Positions 51,142 to 61,215 are shown, numbered from the stretch's first letter. The stretch is 64,000 nt of DNA from Thalassotalea sp. PS06 (GCF_007197775.1 NZ_CP041638.1:372001-436000); one strand, 5' to 3'. Translations and numbers: made by a program. Notes: generated from the sequence alone by a model not told the origin.

Positions 51142-51431
51142 TGTTAGCGCTGGCTGCAACTTCGGTTGCCGTACTCTCAGTAATGGCACTGGCGTTAGCC
51201 AGGGCGTTGAAGGCCGATACCGTTTACGACCGAATTCTCGGCGTAAATATGGTGGGCACCAAAACGGCTTTGTTTATTGCCATCATGGGCTTTCTTAATG
51301 GGCGTCCCGATTTCCTCGATATAGCCATTGTTTATGCGCTAATTAACTTTATCGGCATGATAGCTGTGCTGCGTTTTTTCGAATACACGGCAACGGAAAC
51401 CGATGAAGACATACAGGAGAAGTCTGAATGA
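51141..51431 (+). CDS. mrpF: Na+/H+ antiporter subunit F (MrpF/MnhF)
   Basis: 96 residues with three transmembrane helices. ARALKADTVYDRILGVNMVGTKTALFI (in outline, about 18-44) is the MrpF core with the characteristic DRxxG. Overlaps both neighbours by a few bases, implying coupled translation. Confidence 0.9.
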   Translation: MLALAATSVAVLSVMALALARALKADTVYDRILGVNMVGTKTALFIAIMGFLNGRPDFLDIAIVYALINFIGMIAVLRFFEYTATETDEDIQEKSE

Positions 51432-51778
51432 TATTGGAAACCATCAGTACAATCTTGTTGGTATTAGGCGCTTTTTTTAGTCTCACAGGCGCCATTGGCT
51501 TATTCAAATTTCCAGATTTTTTTACCCGGGTACACGCCGCGAGTGTCACCGACTCTATCGCAACCATCCTTATTATTAGCGGCTTAATTTTACGAACAGA
51601 GTTCGACCTTGTGGCCGTAAAATTATTGTTTATTTTGGTGTTTTTATTACTTACCAGCCCAACCGCATCCCATGCTCTGGCTAAATCTGCCCGCCATGGT
51701 GGTTTGTTGACGTTAGCTGAAAAACAAAAGAGCAAACAAGGTAGCCAACAGAAGAGTAAGCAAGAGGGTAACGACTAA
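51428..51778 (+). CDS. mrpG: Na+/H+ antiporter subunit G (MrpG/MnhG)
   Basis: 116 residues with three transmembrane helices. The pattern GLFKFPDFFTRVHAASVTDS (about 25-44) and LLTSPTASHALAKSARHGG are MrpG/PhaG family marks. The C-terminal tail is rich in K/Q. Overlaps mrpF by ATGA. Confidence 0.9.
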   Translation: MILETISTILLVLGAFFSLTGAIGLFKFPDFFTRVHAASVTDSIATILIISGLILRTEFDLVAVKLLFILVFLLLTSPTASHALAKSARHGGLLTLAEKQKSKQGSQQKSKQEGND

Positions 51779-52755
51779 TGGTTGAGATTATTGATCTGGT
51801 CTTACTCGGTATGCTGGCGATAACCGCACTGCGGGTTATTTTCTTAAAAGACTTGTTTGCCGTGGTTATGCTATTTGGTTTGTATAGCTTTTTATCGGCA
51901 CTGATTTTCGTCAACCTTGATGCCGTTGATGTGGCATTTACTGAGGCGGCCGTTGGTGCCGGAATATCGACGGTTCTGATGCTTGGCACATTGGCGTTAA
52001 CCGGACGAAAAGAAAAAGAGAACACTCATACAGCCGTTTTACCTTTGTTGGTCGTTATCGTAACCGGTGCTGCTCTGATATACGGTACTTTGGATATGCC
52101 ACCATTTGGTCATCCCGATAATCCTGCCCATGAACACGTAGCGCCTCGCTATATCGAAGAGTCTCCCAAGGAGATTGGATTACCGAATATGGTGACCTCG
52201 GTACTGGCTAGCTATCGTGCATTTGATACCTTAGGTGAAACCGCCGTTGTATTCGCAGCGGCAATTGGTGTGTTCAGTTTGTTGGGCTTGCCAAGCAAGG
52301 GCAATGTTGCCATCGATTCAGGATTGAAATCACATCTGGTACTTAGAGTCGTGGCAAAGTTAGTCATCCCGATGACAGTACTATTCGCTCTTTATGTGCA
52401 GTTCCATGGCGATTATGGACCCGGGGGTGGTTTTCAGGCCGGGGTAATTGCTGCCGCCGCCATTATTCTGTATGCCCTGGTGTTTGGACTGCCCATGGCT
52501 ACTCAGGTTGTGCGACCAAATTTTCTTAAAGTACTGGCCTCATTAGGTGTGTTGATTTACGCCGGAACTGGTGTGGCGAGCTTCTTCCTGGGTGGTAATT
52601 TCCTCGATTATAACGTTCTGGCTAGTGATCCGGTTGTTGGCCAACATATCGGTATCATCGTTATTGAATTTGGTATCGGTGTGACGGTTTTCGCAGCCAT
52701 GCTGGGTATTTTTTATGGATTCGCTGCGCAAGCGGAAAGGAAGAACATTCAATGA
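51778..52755 (+). CDS. mrpB: Fused DUF4040-MrpB subunit
   Basis: 325 residues, larger than a plain MrpB (about 140). An N-terminal hydrophobic domain (about 1-75) with FVNLDAVDVAFTEAAVGAGI is the MbhD/DUF4040 piece that forms the C-terminal part of MrpA in other bacteria; a linker with periplasmic loop (about 100-140) follows, then an MnhB domain (about 185-320) with HGDYGPGGGFQAGVIAAAAI (in outline). So the C-terminal end of MrpA seems to be joined to MrpB. It overlaps mrpC by ATGA. Confidence 0.88.
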   Translation: MVEIIDLVLLGMLAITALRVIFLKDLFAVVMLFGLYSFLSALIFVNLDAVDVAFTEAAVGAGISTVLMLGTLALTGRKEKENTHTAVLPLLVVIVTGAALIYGTLDMPPFGHPDNPAHEHVAPRYIEESPKEIGLPNMVTSVLASYRAFDTLGETAVVFAAAIGVFSLLGLPSKGNVAIDSGLKSHLVLRVVAKLVIPMTVLFALYVQFHGDYGPGGGFQAGVIAAAAIILYALVFGLPMATQVVRPNFLKVLASLGVLIYAGTGVASFFLGGNFLDYNVLASDPVVGQHIGIIVIEFGIGVTVFAAMLGIFYGFAAQAERKNIQ

Positions 52756-53108
52756 GTTTTATAGTTGATTATTACAACTACTGGATTGTTGTATTTTTGA
52801 TGATGGCGGGGTTTTACATCGTTATCTCAGCCAACAATCTGGTGAAGAAAATTGTTGGACTGAATATTTTCCAAACGTCAGTTTTCATGATGTACATTTC
52901 AATTGGTAAAGTGCAGGGCGGCAGTGCGCCAATCGTTGCCGATGGTATCACCAGTTATTCCAACCCTTTACCTCATGTACTGATTCTTACCGCCATTGTG
53001 GTAGGTGTTGCGACTACGGCCGTTGGCCTGGCGTTAGTAGTTAGAATTAAACGTGCCTACGGTACCGTTGAAGAAAATGAATTTGAAGACAAGGACGCGC
53101 TAATCTGA
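52752..53108 (+). CDS. mrpC: Na+/H+ antiporter subunit C (MrpC/MnhC, NuoK-like)
   Basis: 118 residues with three transmembrane helices, NuoK-like: NLVKKIVGLNIFQTSVFMMY (about 28-47) and DPLPHVLILTAIVVG-type sequence NPLPHVLILTAIVVGVATTA (about 75-94). Overlaps mrpD by one base. Confidence 0.92.
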   Translation: MSFIVDYYNYWIVVFLMMAGFYIVISANNLVKKIVGLNIFQTSVFMMYISIGKVQGGSAPIVADGITSYSNPLPHVLILTAIVVGVATTAVGLALVVRIKRAYGTVEENEFEDKDALI

Positions 53109-54661
53109 TGTTTGAACAGCACTTTCCTGTTTTACCTATTATATTGCCGTTAATTGCGGCACCTTTATGTATGCTGCTAGGCAGAAGCCAGCTAGCCTGG
53201 TTACTGGCAACTATCGTAAGCGGTATAAGTTTTTGTATGGCTGCTGCCTTGTTGGTGATGACACTGGATCAGGGCGTATTGAGTTATGCCTTAGGTGGCT
53301 GGGAGGCACCCTGGGGCATTGAAATGCGCCTTGATGTCGCCAACGCTTTGGTATTAAGCGTTGTCACCGGTATCTCTACCCTGGTTTTGGTGTATGCAAA
53401 AGCCAGTGTTGCTAAAGAAATTCCGGTAAACCAACATACCTTGTTCTATACCGCACATCTAATGTGTCTTGCCGGTTTGTCGGGGATCTTAACCACCGGC
53501 GATGCTTTCAACCTGTTTGTATTTTTAGAGATTTCTTCTCTTGCCACTTATACCCTGGTGAGCCTTGCGTCTGATCGACGCGCACTTACCGCCGCATTCC
53601 GCTATCTGGTAATGGGAACCATAGGTGCCACGTTCATACTCATCGGCGTTGGCATGATGTATATGAAAACCGGTACCTTGAACATGCTGGACTTGGCGGC
53701 GCTTATCGGCGAATACGATTATAACCGCACTCTAAATACCGGTTTGGCGTTCATCCTTATTGGTGTATGTATCAAGTTAGCTTTGTTCCCACTGCATATG
53801 TGGTTGCCACCAGCGTACACCCACGCGCCATCGGCAGTCAGTGCATTTTTGGCCAGTACCGCAACTAAGGTTGCGGTGTACGTGATGATCCGTTTCATCT
53901 TTACCATCTACGGTGCCGAATACGTATTTTATCGAATGGGCATGGACGTGATCCTGTTGGTACTGGCGATTGTCGCTATCTTCAATTGCTCATATGTCGC
54001 GACCGTCCAAAGCAACGTAAAAACCATGCTGGCATACAGTAGTGTGGCGCAAATTGGCTATATGATTCTCGGTATTAGTTTGGTCACCGCTGCAGGTTTA
54101 ATGGCCGGCTTACTGCATATCTTTAATCACGCGCTAATGAAAGGGGCGCTGTTTATGGCCGTTGGCGCCGTGTTTTACAGAACCGGTTCTGTCGATATTA
54201 AAGCGTTTCGTGGCCTTGGCAAAACCATGCCATGGACCATGGCGGCATTTACCATTGCCGGTTTAAGTATTATCGGTGTTCCTCTTACCGCCGGTTTTGT
54301 CAGTAAATGGTATTTAGTGACCGCAGCACTTGAGCAGCAACATTGGGTGATTGCATTTTTAGTGCTTATCGGCTCATTGTTAGCGGTGGTTTATATCGGC
54401 CGAATTCTTGAAGCGGCCTATTTCAAAGAAGCGGTGGAACCTGTTTCAGAGAAAACCATAAAAGAAGCACCATTAATGATGCTAGTGCCGATGTGGATTT
54501 TGGTTCTGGCCAATATCTATTTTGGCATTGATACCTCGCTGAGTGTTACCGCTGCCGATGCGGCTGCGAACTGGTTGTTTGAGCCTGGCGCCCAGTCAGC
54601 GGCACAGGCGGTGTCTCAAACGTCAGCCCAAGCGGCTTCTGAAATGGGAGCGGCGCGATGA
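53108..54661 (+). CDS. mrpD: Na+/H+ antiporter subunit D (MrpD/MnhD, NuoN/M-like)
   Basis: 517 residues with about 14 helices. The key lysine/glutamate pattern of proton channels is visible: FVFLEISSLATYTL (about 139-152), IKLALFPLHMWLPPAYTHAPSAV (about 222-244, in outline) and MLAYSSVAQIGYMILG (about 306-321). The C-terminal end is rich in A/Q/S. It forms one antiporter-like channel. Confidence 0.93.
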   Translation: MFEQHFPVLPIILPLIAAPLCMLLGRSQLAWLLATIVSGISFCMAAALLVMTLDQGVLSYALGGWEAPWGIEMRLDVANALVLSVVTGISTLVLVYAKASVAKEIPVNQHTLFYTAHLMCLAGLSGILTTGDAFNLFVFLEISSLATYTLVSLASDRRALTAAFRYLVMGTIGATFILIGVGMMYMKTGTLNMLDLAALIGEYDYNRTLNTGLAFILIGVCIKLALFPLHMWLPPAYTHAPSAVSAFLASTATKVAVYVMIRFIFTIYGAEYVFYRMGMDVILLVLAIVAIFNCSYVATVQSNVKTMLAYSSVAQIGYMILGISLVTAAGLMAGLLHIFNHALMKGALFMAVGAVFYRTGSVDIKAFRGLGKTMPWTMAAFTIAGLSIIGVPLTAGFVSKWYLVTAALEQQHWVIAFLVLIGSLLAVVYIGRILEAAYFKEAVEPVSEKTIKEAPLMMLVPMWILVLANIYFGIDTSLSVTAADAAANWLFEPGAQSAAQAVSQTSAQAASEMGAAR

Positions 54662-56172
54662 ATATCTGGTCAGCTCTGGAGCCATCTTTACTGATAAACC
54701 TTACTATCATTGTGCCGCTGATTGGCGCCGCACTTGTTGTATTGACCGGCAAATATCCGAACCTTCGGGAAACCGTATCGATTGCAGTTGCCATTGTACT
54801 GTTCACCTTAGTGTTAAGCATTGCCGATAACACCTTTAAACAGGTCGCGATGGCGACAACCTGGGCAAGCTTATTATCCGGATTAGAAATCTCATTTTCC
54901 GTCGAACCCCTGGGTGTGCTGTTTGCGTTAGTCGCGAGCTTTTTATGGATTATCACTACCATTTACGCCATTGGCTATATGCGTGGTCATAATGAGCAAA
55001 ACCAGACCCGCTTTTATTGCTGCTTTGCGCTGGCAATCAGTACGGTTATGGCGATTTGTTTTTCCGCCAACCTGTTAACCTTATTCATCTTTTACGAGCT
55101 ACTGACGCTGTCGACTTATTCGCTGGTTACCCATGCAGGCACCGAAGATGCCAAACGCGGTGGTAGGGTTTACTTAGGCATTCTCCTTGGTACCTCTATC
55201 GCATTTTTACTGTTTGCCATTTTGGGTACCTGGGTTAGTGCTGGAACGTTAGAATTCACTCCAGGCGGGATTTTCACCGACGCACAATCTGATGGCTTAA
55301 TTGCCATGCTACTGGTGCTGTTCTGTTACGGTATTGGTAAAGCGGCGTTGATGCCTTTTCACCGTTGGTTGCCTGCAGCAATGGTCGCACCCACGCCGGT
55401 AAGTGCGTTATTGCATGCGGTTGCTGTTGTAAAAGCCGGTGTGTTTACCATTCTCAAAGTGGTTATTTATATCTTTGGCATTGAAAATCTGAGTCAGATA
55501 ATGACAACTGATTTGATGCTGTATATTGCCGCGGCGACGGTTCTGCTTTCTTCATGTGTTGCCATGACCAAAGACAACTTAAAAGCACGATTAGCCTATT
55601 CAACCGTTAGTCAGCTTAGCTACATTGTCGTTGGCGCCTTATTAGCGTCTTCGATTGCCGCCGCTGGTGCTACCTTGCACATCGTTACCCATGCGGTTGG
55701 TAAAATTACCTTATTCTTCTGTGCTGGCGCCATCATGGTTGCCGCCCATAAAAAGAATATTAGCGAGATGGTCGGTTTGGGCCGGAAAATGCCGTTAACT
55801 ATGGTAGCGTTTGCCATTGGTTCTCTTAGCATCATCGGTTTGCCACCAATGGCGGGCACCTGGAGTAAATGGTATTTGGTTGCAGGTGCATTGGAAGCCG
55901 ATAAATTGATTATTGTTGTGGTACTAACCATAAGTACGCTGCTGAACATCGCTTACCTTTTACCGATTCCGATAAAAGCGTTTTTAACCCCGAAAGACGA
56001 TAATCAACAGCCATGGACCAGGGCTGAGACGATAAAAACACCGTTACCTAGCCTGATTGCTATCAGCATTACCTCAACCCTTTGTGTGGTGCTGTTTTTC
56101 TATCCGCAACCGATTATCGATTTGATTAATTTGATACCTGGCGTGTCTACCGATTTCAGAGGGCAGTCTTAA
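54658..56172 (+). CDS. Second MrpD-type antiporter subunit
   Basis: 504 residues, again a NuoM/N-like proton channel: FYELLTLSTYSLVTHAG (about 144-160), KAALMPFHRWLPAAMVAPTPVSALLHAVAVVKAG (in outline, about 237-270) and ARLAYSTVSQLSYIVVGALL (about 305-324, in outline). Overlaps mrpD by ATGA. With the MrpD and the large subunit below this gives three channel-type subunits in one operon. Confidence 0.9.
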   Translation: MNIWSALEPSLLINLTIIVPLIGAALVVLTGKYPNLRETVSIAVAIVLFTLVLSIADNTFKQVAMATTWASLLSGLEISFSVEPLGVLFALVASFLWIITTIYAIGYMRGHNEQNQTRFYCCFALAISTVMAICFSANLLTLFIFYELLTLSTYSLVTHAGTEDAKRGGRVYLGILLGTSIAFLLFAILGTWVSAGTLEFTPGGIFTDAQSDGLIAMLLVLFCYGIGKAALMPFHRWLPAAMVAPTPVSALLHAVAVVKAGVFTILKVVIYIFGIENLSQIMTTDLMLYIAAATVLLSSCVAMTKDNLKARLAYSTVSQLSYIVVGALLASSIAAAGATLHIVTHAVGKITLFFCAGAIMVAAHKKNISEMVGLGRKMPLTMVAFAIGSLSIIGLPPMAGTWSKWYLVAGALEADKLIIVVVLTISTLLNIAYLLPIPIKAFLTPKDDNQQPWTRAETIKTPLPSLIAISITSTLCVVLFFYPQPIIDLINLIPGVSTDFRGQS

Positions 56173-56426
56173 TGAGTGACGAGCAAAACAAGCCGGGCTT
56201 CTTCGATAAGCCGAAGAATATCAGCAAGATACTTAAGGTGTTCTATACGATTTGTGTGCTGTTAGTGATCGCCGATTTCATCGTCCATCGCCACATTTAT
56301 CATGACTGGGAAAACGTCCCGGCATTTTATGCAATCTATGGTTTTGTCGGTTGTGTGATCTTGGTATTGATTGCCAAAGTGATGCGCAAAGTGCTGATGC
56401 GTGGGGAAGATTATTATGATAAATAG
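56172..56426 (+). CDS. Small membrane protein of the Mrp operon
   Basis: 84 residues with two hydrophobic helices (about 20-38, 50-70) and charged ends (KPGFFDKPKNISKILK; RKVLMRGEDYYDK). I do not recognise a named Mrp subunit. It overlaps the neighbours by 1 and 11 bases and so is part of the same mRNA and perhaps of the complex. Confidence 0.75.
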   Translation: MSDEQNKPGFFDKPKNISKILKVFYTICVLLVIADFIVHRHIYHDWENVPAFYAIYGFVGCVILVLIAKVMRKVLMRGEDYYDK

Positions 56427-58164
56427 CCTTTCCGAATTTCTGTCGCAGCTATTGCCACAGTTGCCGCCATTCCTGCCGCTATTAATCGGCTCATTAGCGG
56501 CGATTTTTCTTCGTGGTCACATCCGCAGTGTCATTATGTTATTGGCGCCAATTTGGGGTGCACTGCAACTTCTGGTATTAGATCCGGGCGTCTACTGGAC
56601 GTTCCAACTACTGGGGTTTGAGCTAGAGCCTGTCAGAGTCGATAAGCTCAGCCTGATGTTTGGCTACCTGTTCCACTTAGCCGCATTTATCGCTGTGGTG
56701 TATGCCCTGCATCTAAAAGATACATTGCAGCATGTTGCCGGTTTAAGCTATGCGGCCAGCGCCGTTGGTGCGGTATTTGCCGGCGATTTAATTACCCTGT
56801 TTATTTTTTGGGAAATGCTGGCATTAACCTCAGTATTTTTGATCTGGGCTCGCCGTACCGATCGTGCCTATGGTGCCGGTATGCGCTATATCGTGATGAA
56901 AGTGCTGTCGGGGATTTTGCTATTAACCGGTGCGGTCATTATTATTACCCAAACCGGTAGCGTCAGATTTGCAGAAATCGGCCTTGAGCATGATGGCATA
57001 ATAAGCCTGGGTGCCTGGTTAATATTTATTGCCTTTGGCATCAAGTGTGCCTTCCCATTCTTCCATAACTGGTTAACCGATGCCTATCCGGAATCAACAC
57101 CGACCGGGGCGATATTCCTGGCATCATTTACCACTAAAGTTGCCGTATACTCATTGGCCCGAGGCTTTCCTGGCACCGAACTTCTGGTTTGGATTGGGGT
57201 TACCATGGCCTGTTTCCCAATCTTCTATGCGGTAATTGAAAATGATCTGCGCCGGGTATTGGCATACAGCATGATTAACCAGGTAGGCTTTATGGTCGTT
57301 GGTGTTGGTATTGGTACCGCACTTTCCCTAAACGGCGCCGTTGCCCACGCCTTTAACGATGTTATCTTTAAAGGCTTGCTAATGATGAGCATGGGTGCGG
57401 TGCTGCATATGACAGGGCGCATCAATGGCTCGGAGCTCGGTGGCCTTTATAAAAGCATGCCGAAAACCACCATACTCTGTATTGTCGGCGCAGCATCGAT
57501 ATCCGCCTTCCCACTATTCAGTGGCTTTGTGTCAAAATCGATGATCATGAGCGCCGCCGTCGCTGAAGGTTATGATTATGTCTGGTTGGCGTTATTATTT
57601 GCCGCTGCCGGTGTATTCCACCATGCCGGTATTAAAATTCCTTACTTTGCATTCTTTGCCCATGATTCAGGTATTCGCACAACTGAACCACCGAAGAACA
57701 TGTTGGCGGCAATGGCGATTGCCGCAGCATTGTGTATCATCATAGGTACCTTCCCTGCACAAACTGTATATGCGTTATTGCCTTGGGAAGTGGATTACCA
57801 GCCTTATGATATCACTCACGTGCTGACGCAGCTGCAGTTACTGTTTTTCTCGGCGCTTGCCTTTGTGTGGTTGAATTTAAGAAATCTGTATCCGCCGGAA
57901 TTGCCATCGACTAACCTCGATAGCGACTGGTTTTATCGTAAGCTAGCGCCTGGAATTGTGGTGCCTATTTACTATTCAATCACTCAGGCGATGGATAAGT
58001 TGGAAAGGTTGGCAACGATTGGTATTCGCCGATTAATCAGCACTTCTTATGATGACGATAAAAACCAACCGAAAGGTTACTTTGCCAAACTTTGGCCTAT
58101 TGAAACCATGGTCTTTTGGGTAGCATTTCTGCTGGCAGGGATCCTGATCCTTTATTACCTTTAA
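56416..58164 (+). CDS. Third NuoL/MrpD-type antiporter subunit
   Basis: 582 residues with about 14-16 helices. Channel motifs: FIFWEMLALTSVFLIW (about 129-144), KCAFPFFHNWLTDAYPESTPTGAIFLASFTTKVAVYSLAR (in outline, about 212-252) and RVLAYSMINQVGFMVVGVG. The C-terminal extension (about 450-582) with an amphipathic stretch and a last helix (about 558-580) recalls NuoL/MrpA, but the MbhD/MrpB tail of MrpA is not here; it seems to be in the fused gene at 51778. ATG 56416 has GGGGAAG upstream. Confidence 0.88.
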   Translation: MINSLSEFLSQLLPQLPPFLPLLIGSLAAIFLRGHIRSVIMLLAPIWGALQLLVLDPGVYWTFQLLGFELEPVRVDKLSLMFGYLFHLAAFIAVVYALHLKDTLQHVAGLSYAASAVGAVFAGDLITLFIFWEMLALTSVFLIWARRTDRAYGAGMRYIVMKVLSGILLLTGAVIIITQTGSVRFAEIGLEHDGIISLGAWLIFIAFGIKCAFPFFHNWLTDAYPESTPTGAIFLASFTTKVAVYSLARGFPGTELLVWIGVTMACFPIFYAVIENDLRRVLAYSMINQVGFMVVGVGIGTALSLNGAVAHAFNDVIFKGLLMMSMGAVLHMTGRINGSELGGLYKSMPKTTILCIVGAASISAFPLFSGFVSKSMIMSAAVAEGYDYVWLALLFAAAGVFHHAGIKIPYFAFFAHDSGIRTTEPPKNMLAAMAIAAALCIIIGTFPAQTVYALLPWEVDYQPYDITHVLTQLQLLFFSALAFVWLNLRNLYPPELPSTNLDSDWFYRKLAPGIVVPIYYSITQAMDKLERLATIGIRRLISTSYDDDKNQPKGYFAKLWPIETMVFWVAFLLAGILILYYL

Positions 58165-58199
58165 TCGACGATTAAACGGGAATTAAGGAAAGGTCGAAT

Positions 58200-58262
58200 T
58201 GAATACTATGTCCCAAAGAATCTCTGCCCTGACTTTAAGCTGGTAAATCCTAGTGGAGTTTC
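58200..58262. repeat. Decayed fragment of the ATACCAAT repeat
   Basis: CTCTGCCCTGACTTTAAGCT, then TAGTGGAG, resembles the right end of the MITE-like element (CTCTGCCCTAACTCTGAGCT ... TTAGTGTA). The terminal ATTGGTAT is lost. Confidence 0.4.
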
Positions 58263-58294
58263 TATAAATTTGCCATTGAATTGCGCACAAAAAC

Positions 58295-58323
58295 AAAAGC
58301 CACTTTTAGCAAGTGGCTTTTTT
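58295..58323. terminator. Terminator of the Mrp operon
   Basis: AAAAGCCACTT / AAGTGGCTTTT arms with TTAGC loop and T-run, between the convergent Mrp operon and TonB receptor gene. Confidence 0.92.
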
Positions 58324-58395
58324 ACATTTTAAGGTTAAGGGCGGCAACGGTTAAACGTTAACTGAACCCCATAGAGAATCTGCGAGTGTAATTTA

Positions 58396-61215
58396 TTAAA
58401 ATTCAGCTCTTACTCCTAGTGAAAATCTACGGCCATAATACGCGTAATTCGTTAATCTATTAGCGCTGCCCTGATAACCTGCAGTGGCCTCTTCAGTTAA
58501 GTTTACTCCTTCTGCGAAGATTGAAATATTTTCAGTGATATCATAACTGGCACTAGCGTCCCATTGACCGTAAGCTGTATTCCAGTATGAATCAGTTTGG
58601 CTCGCGCCTGAGATTGTTTTGTCTCGCCAGTTATAAGAAGCTCGTAATTCTAAACCACCATACTCGTAGAATAAGATGAAGTTTCCTGTGTCAGAAAAAC
58701 CATCTATCCCTACACTATAAAACTCGGTAGTTACATATGAATCGGCACTGTCAACAAAGGTGTAGTTGATTTGCGTACCTAAACCACTGAATGCGCCAGG
58801 TAGAAAATCAAAAATAAAGTTTGCAGCGACTTCAACTGAAGAAATGGTAATGTTCTCTAAATTATCGTCTTGGGAGGATATAAAGTTGTAACCATTAATT
58901 ACTACCTTTTGAGTGGTATTAACGATAAAGTCGTCAATATCTTTCTTCATATATGTAATCCCTAAATATGAAGAATCATTGATATACCAGTTGGCAGCTA
59001 AATCTAAGCTAAGCGCAGTATAAGGTTTTAAATAGGGGTTACCACCAGATACGCCAAAATACATGATACCTTCGCCATCGGGATCGCTAGGTCTGGTATT
59101 GTAACCAGTATCTACTCCAATACGCCATAACTCAGGGCGCGTTATCGTTTCAGAAATAGATAAACGAATATCTGTATTATCAGTAGTTTCCAGTTTGAGG
59201 TTCATAGAAGGTAATACTTCGTCATAAGTACGAACTACTTCTCGAGGGGATGGATCAGTTGTTTCCATGATGCTTACGGTTGGATCATCAGGGTTGGGTG
59301 TAATGCTAATTATCTCTTCTCCCCAACCCGTTGAGGTTTGCTTTGTTTCAACGTAACGTACCCCCACATTACCAGACCACAGCATCGTACCTAGTTCACC
59401 TTCGAGATCTAATTGTACGTAGGCACCAATATTGCGCTCTTTAACTCCTGGACTATTAGCAAGTTCCACCGCTGGAGTGTAATCTAGATTAGGGATGGGA
59501 TTGCCATTTTCATCCACTCTTTGATTATAGTATTCCCCATTTTTGATAAATTCGTCAGATTCATAATAAGCGCGTAATGCTTCGTTATCAGTTTGCAGCC
59601 AAGCCATAGGGAAGCTACCAGAAACGCCACTTAAAAAGTCACTAGGTTTAATTATTGAGCCAATATGATCGGGAATATCATCACCGAAACCCGTTGATGT
59701 GCCATTATTTACTTCGTCGGCGCTACGGATTCGAGTTCGTTGAAATTCTCTTTCGTTGCCAAATGCACCAGCCTTAACAGCAACTATTGGCCCTAGCTCT
59801 AGCGGTTTGAACCAGTCAACTTTTACGTCATTGATGGTATCCTCATTATCATCACCTTCAACAACCATAAAGTGATTTGCCAACAGAGAATTATCCGTTA
59901 AATAAGAAGGACTCGATACATACTCGCCCGTAGGTATGCCATTCTCATCATAGGCAGGAAAAGTAATTGATGGAATCGTATCGCCCGGCCTAATTTCGAA
60001 AATACTTGAACTCTCAGTGGTGTTTCTAAAACCACTTACGGCAAAGCTTTGGGTTCCACCTGCTGTGTTTTGCGATTTAGCATGGGATATATCAAAGGAT
60101 AATAAAGCGCCATCGTCAAAGTACTTTTCAACGTTAAAGCCAAGCATATAAGTTTCAGTAGGTCTGTGACCGGTAGAATGAACCATTTCGGATGGTGCTG
60201 CATGACCGGCCCAATAAACCATGGTTCCTTCTTCGTCTATTTTGACGCTACCAGGACCAGCGTGGTTAGTGTTAATCCCGCCCCAATAATGAGTAAAGGA
60301 GTTGTAATTGGAATATGTATCGTATTGTGAGTATAAACCGTCAACGGTAAAGGTAATGTCGTCGTTCGGGGCAAACTGAACAACTACCATGCCAGAGTTT
60401 CTATCTCTATCGACTTCCTCTACGCCATAATCAACATATGAAGGCGTTAATGCTACTAGTTCTCTGGCCCCATTAGAATCTAAGTCAAATCTTACCTCGC
60501 CCCAACCTCCGGTGCCCATATAATCTGCGCGTGCTGTGCGTTGATGTGATGCGAATGAAGCAGAAACACCGAAAGTGCCAGAATCATTTTTATAACTGGT
60601 AACCGCTGAGTATTGAGGATCAGTTTCGCCCGACAACTCATCATGCATCGCTTTAACTGATGCTGCGCCTGTTATTCCTTGTTCCAAATTGAGTGGTTTT
60701 AAACTTCTTACGTTTATGACACCACCAATACCGCCATCGTATAGCTCTGCTTTTGACGTTTTGAATACATCTACGCCTGATACCATTTCAGAAGCTAAAA
60801 TGTCATAACTAAATGAACGTGTGCCATCAGGGTTAGGCAAAACCCGGTTATTGAACGTAGTAACACTAAATTCAGGGCCTAAGCCCCTAACACTGACTTT
60901 ACTACCTTCACCACCGTTTCTATCTATGGATATACCAGTAACCCGTTGTAAAGATTCTGCAATATTAGTATCGGGAAATTTTCCTAAATCTTCAGCTTCG
61001 ATAGTATCGATAATACTATCAGCCGCTTTTTTAGATAAAATGGATTTTTTCACGCTATCTGTATAGCCGTTAACCTCGATAACTTCTATATCATTGAGGT
61101 TTTCATCTGACGAATCAAGTTGCTCTTGGGCTAGAGCGTTACTGATACAAATAGATAGAAAGCTTAAACAAAATAAGCGTTTAGAATTTTTTTTTATTGT
61201 TTTTGAGTAATTCAT
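58396..61215 (-). CDS. TonB-dependent receptor (TIGR01782-type)
   Basis: 939 residues from ATG 61215 (AGGAG upstream), with a signal peptide (about 1-30, ending SNALAQ). The plug domain has IIDTIEAEDLGKFPDTNIAESLQRVTGISIDR (in outline, about 66-98) and SVRGLGPEFS; a 22-strand barrel follows and ends YYGRRFSLGVRAEF with a terminal phenylalanine. It belongs to the TonB-Xanth-Caul group, which imports glycan oligosaccharides across the outer membrane. The TonB box is not clearly readable (perhaps near DIEVIEVNGY, about 47-56). Upstream at 75 bases is the SusE/F-like lipoprotein gene, so the two form an operon. Confidence 0.93.
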   Translation of the reverse strand: MNYSKTIKKNSKRLFCLSFLSICISNALAQEQLDSSDENLNDIEVIEVNGYTDSVKKSILSKKAADSIIDTIEAEDLGKFPDTNIAESLQRVTGISIDRNGGEGSKVSVRGLGPEFSVTTFNNRVLPNPDGTRSFSYDILASEMVSGVDVFKTSKAELYDGGIGGVINVRSLKPLNLEQGITGAASVKAMHDELSGETDPQYSAVTSYKNDSGTFGVSASFASHQRTARADYMGTGGWGEVRFDLDSNGARELVALTPSYVDYGVEEVDRDRNSGMVVVQFAPNDDITFTVDGLYSQYDTYSNYNSFTHYWGGINTNHAGPGSVKIDEEGTMVYWAGHAAPSEMVHSTGHRPTETYMLGFNVEKYFDDGALLSFDISHAKSQNTAGGTQSFAVSGFRNTTESSSIFEIRPGDTIPSITFPAYDENGIPTGEYVSSPSYLTDNSLLANHFMVVEGDDNEDTINDVKVDWFKPLELGPIVAVKAGAFGNEREFQRTRIRSADEVNNGTSTGFGDDIPDHIGSIIKPSDFLSGVSGSFPMAWLQTDNEALRAYYESDEFIKNGEYYNQRVDENGNPIPNLDYTPAVELANSPGVKERNIGAYVQLDLEGELGTMLWSGNVGVRYVETKQTSTGWGEEIISITPNPDDPTVSIMETTDPSPREVVRTYDEVLPSMNLKLETTDNTDIRLSISETITRPELWRIGVDTGYNTRPSDPDGEGIMYFGVSGGNPYLKPYTALSLDLAANWYINDSSYLGITYMKKDIDDFIVNTTQKVVINGYNFISSQDDNLENITISSVEVAANFIFDFLPGAFSGLGTQINYTFVDSADSYVTTEFYSVGIDGFSDTGNFILFYEYGGLELRASYNWRDKTISGASQTDSYWNTAYGQWDASASYDITENISIFAEGVNLTEEATAGYQGSANRLTNYAYYGRRFSLGVRAEF

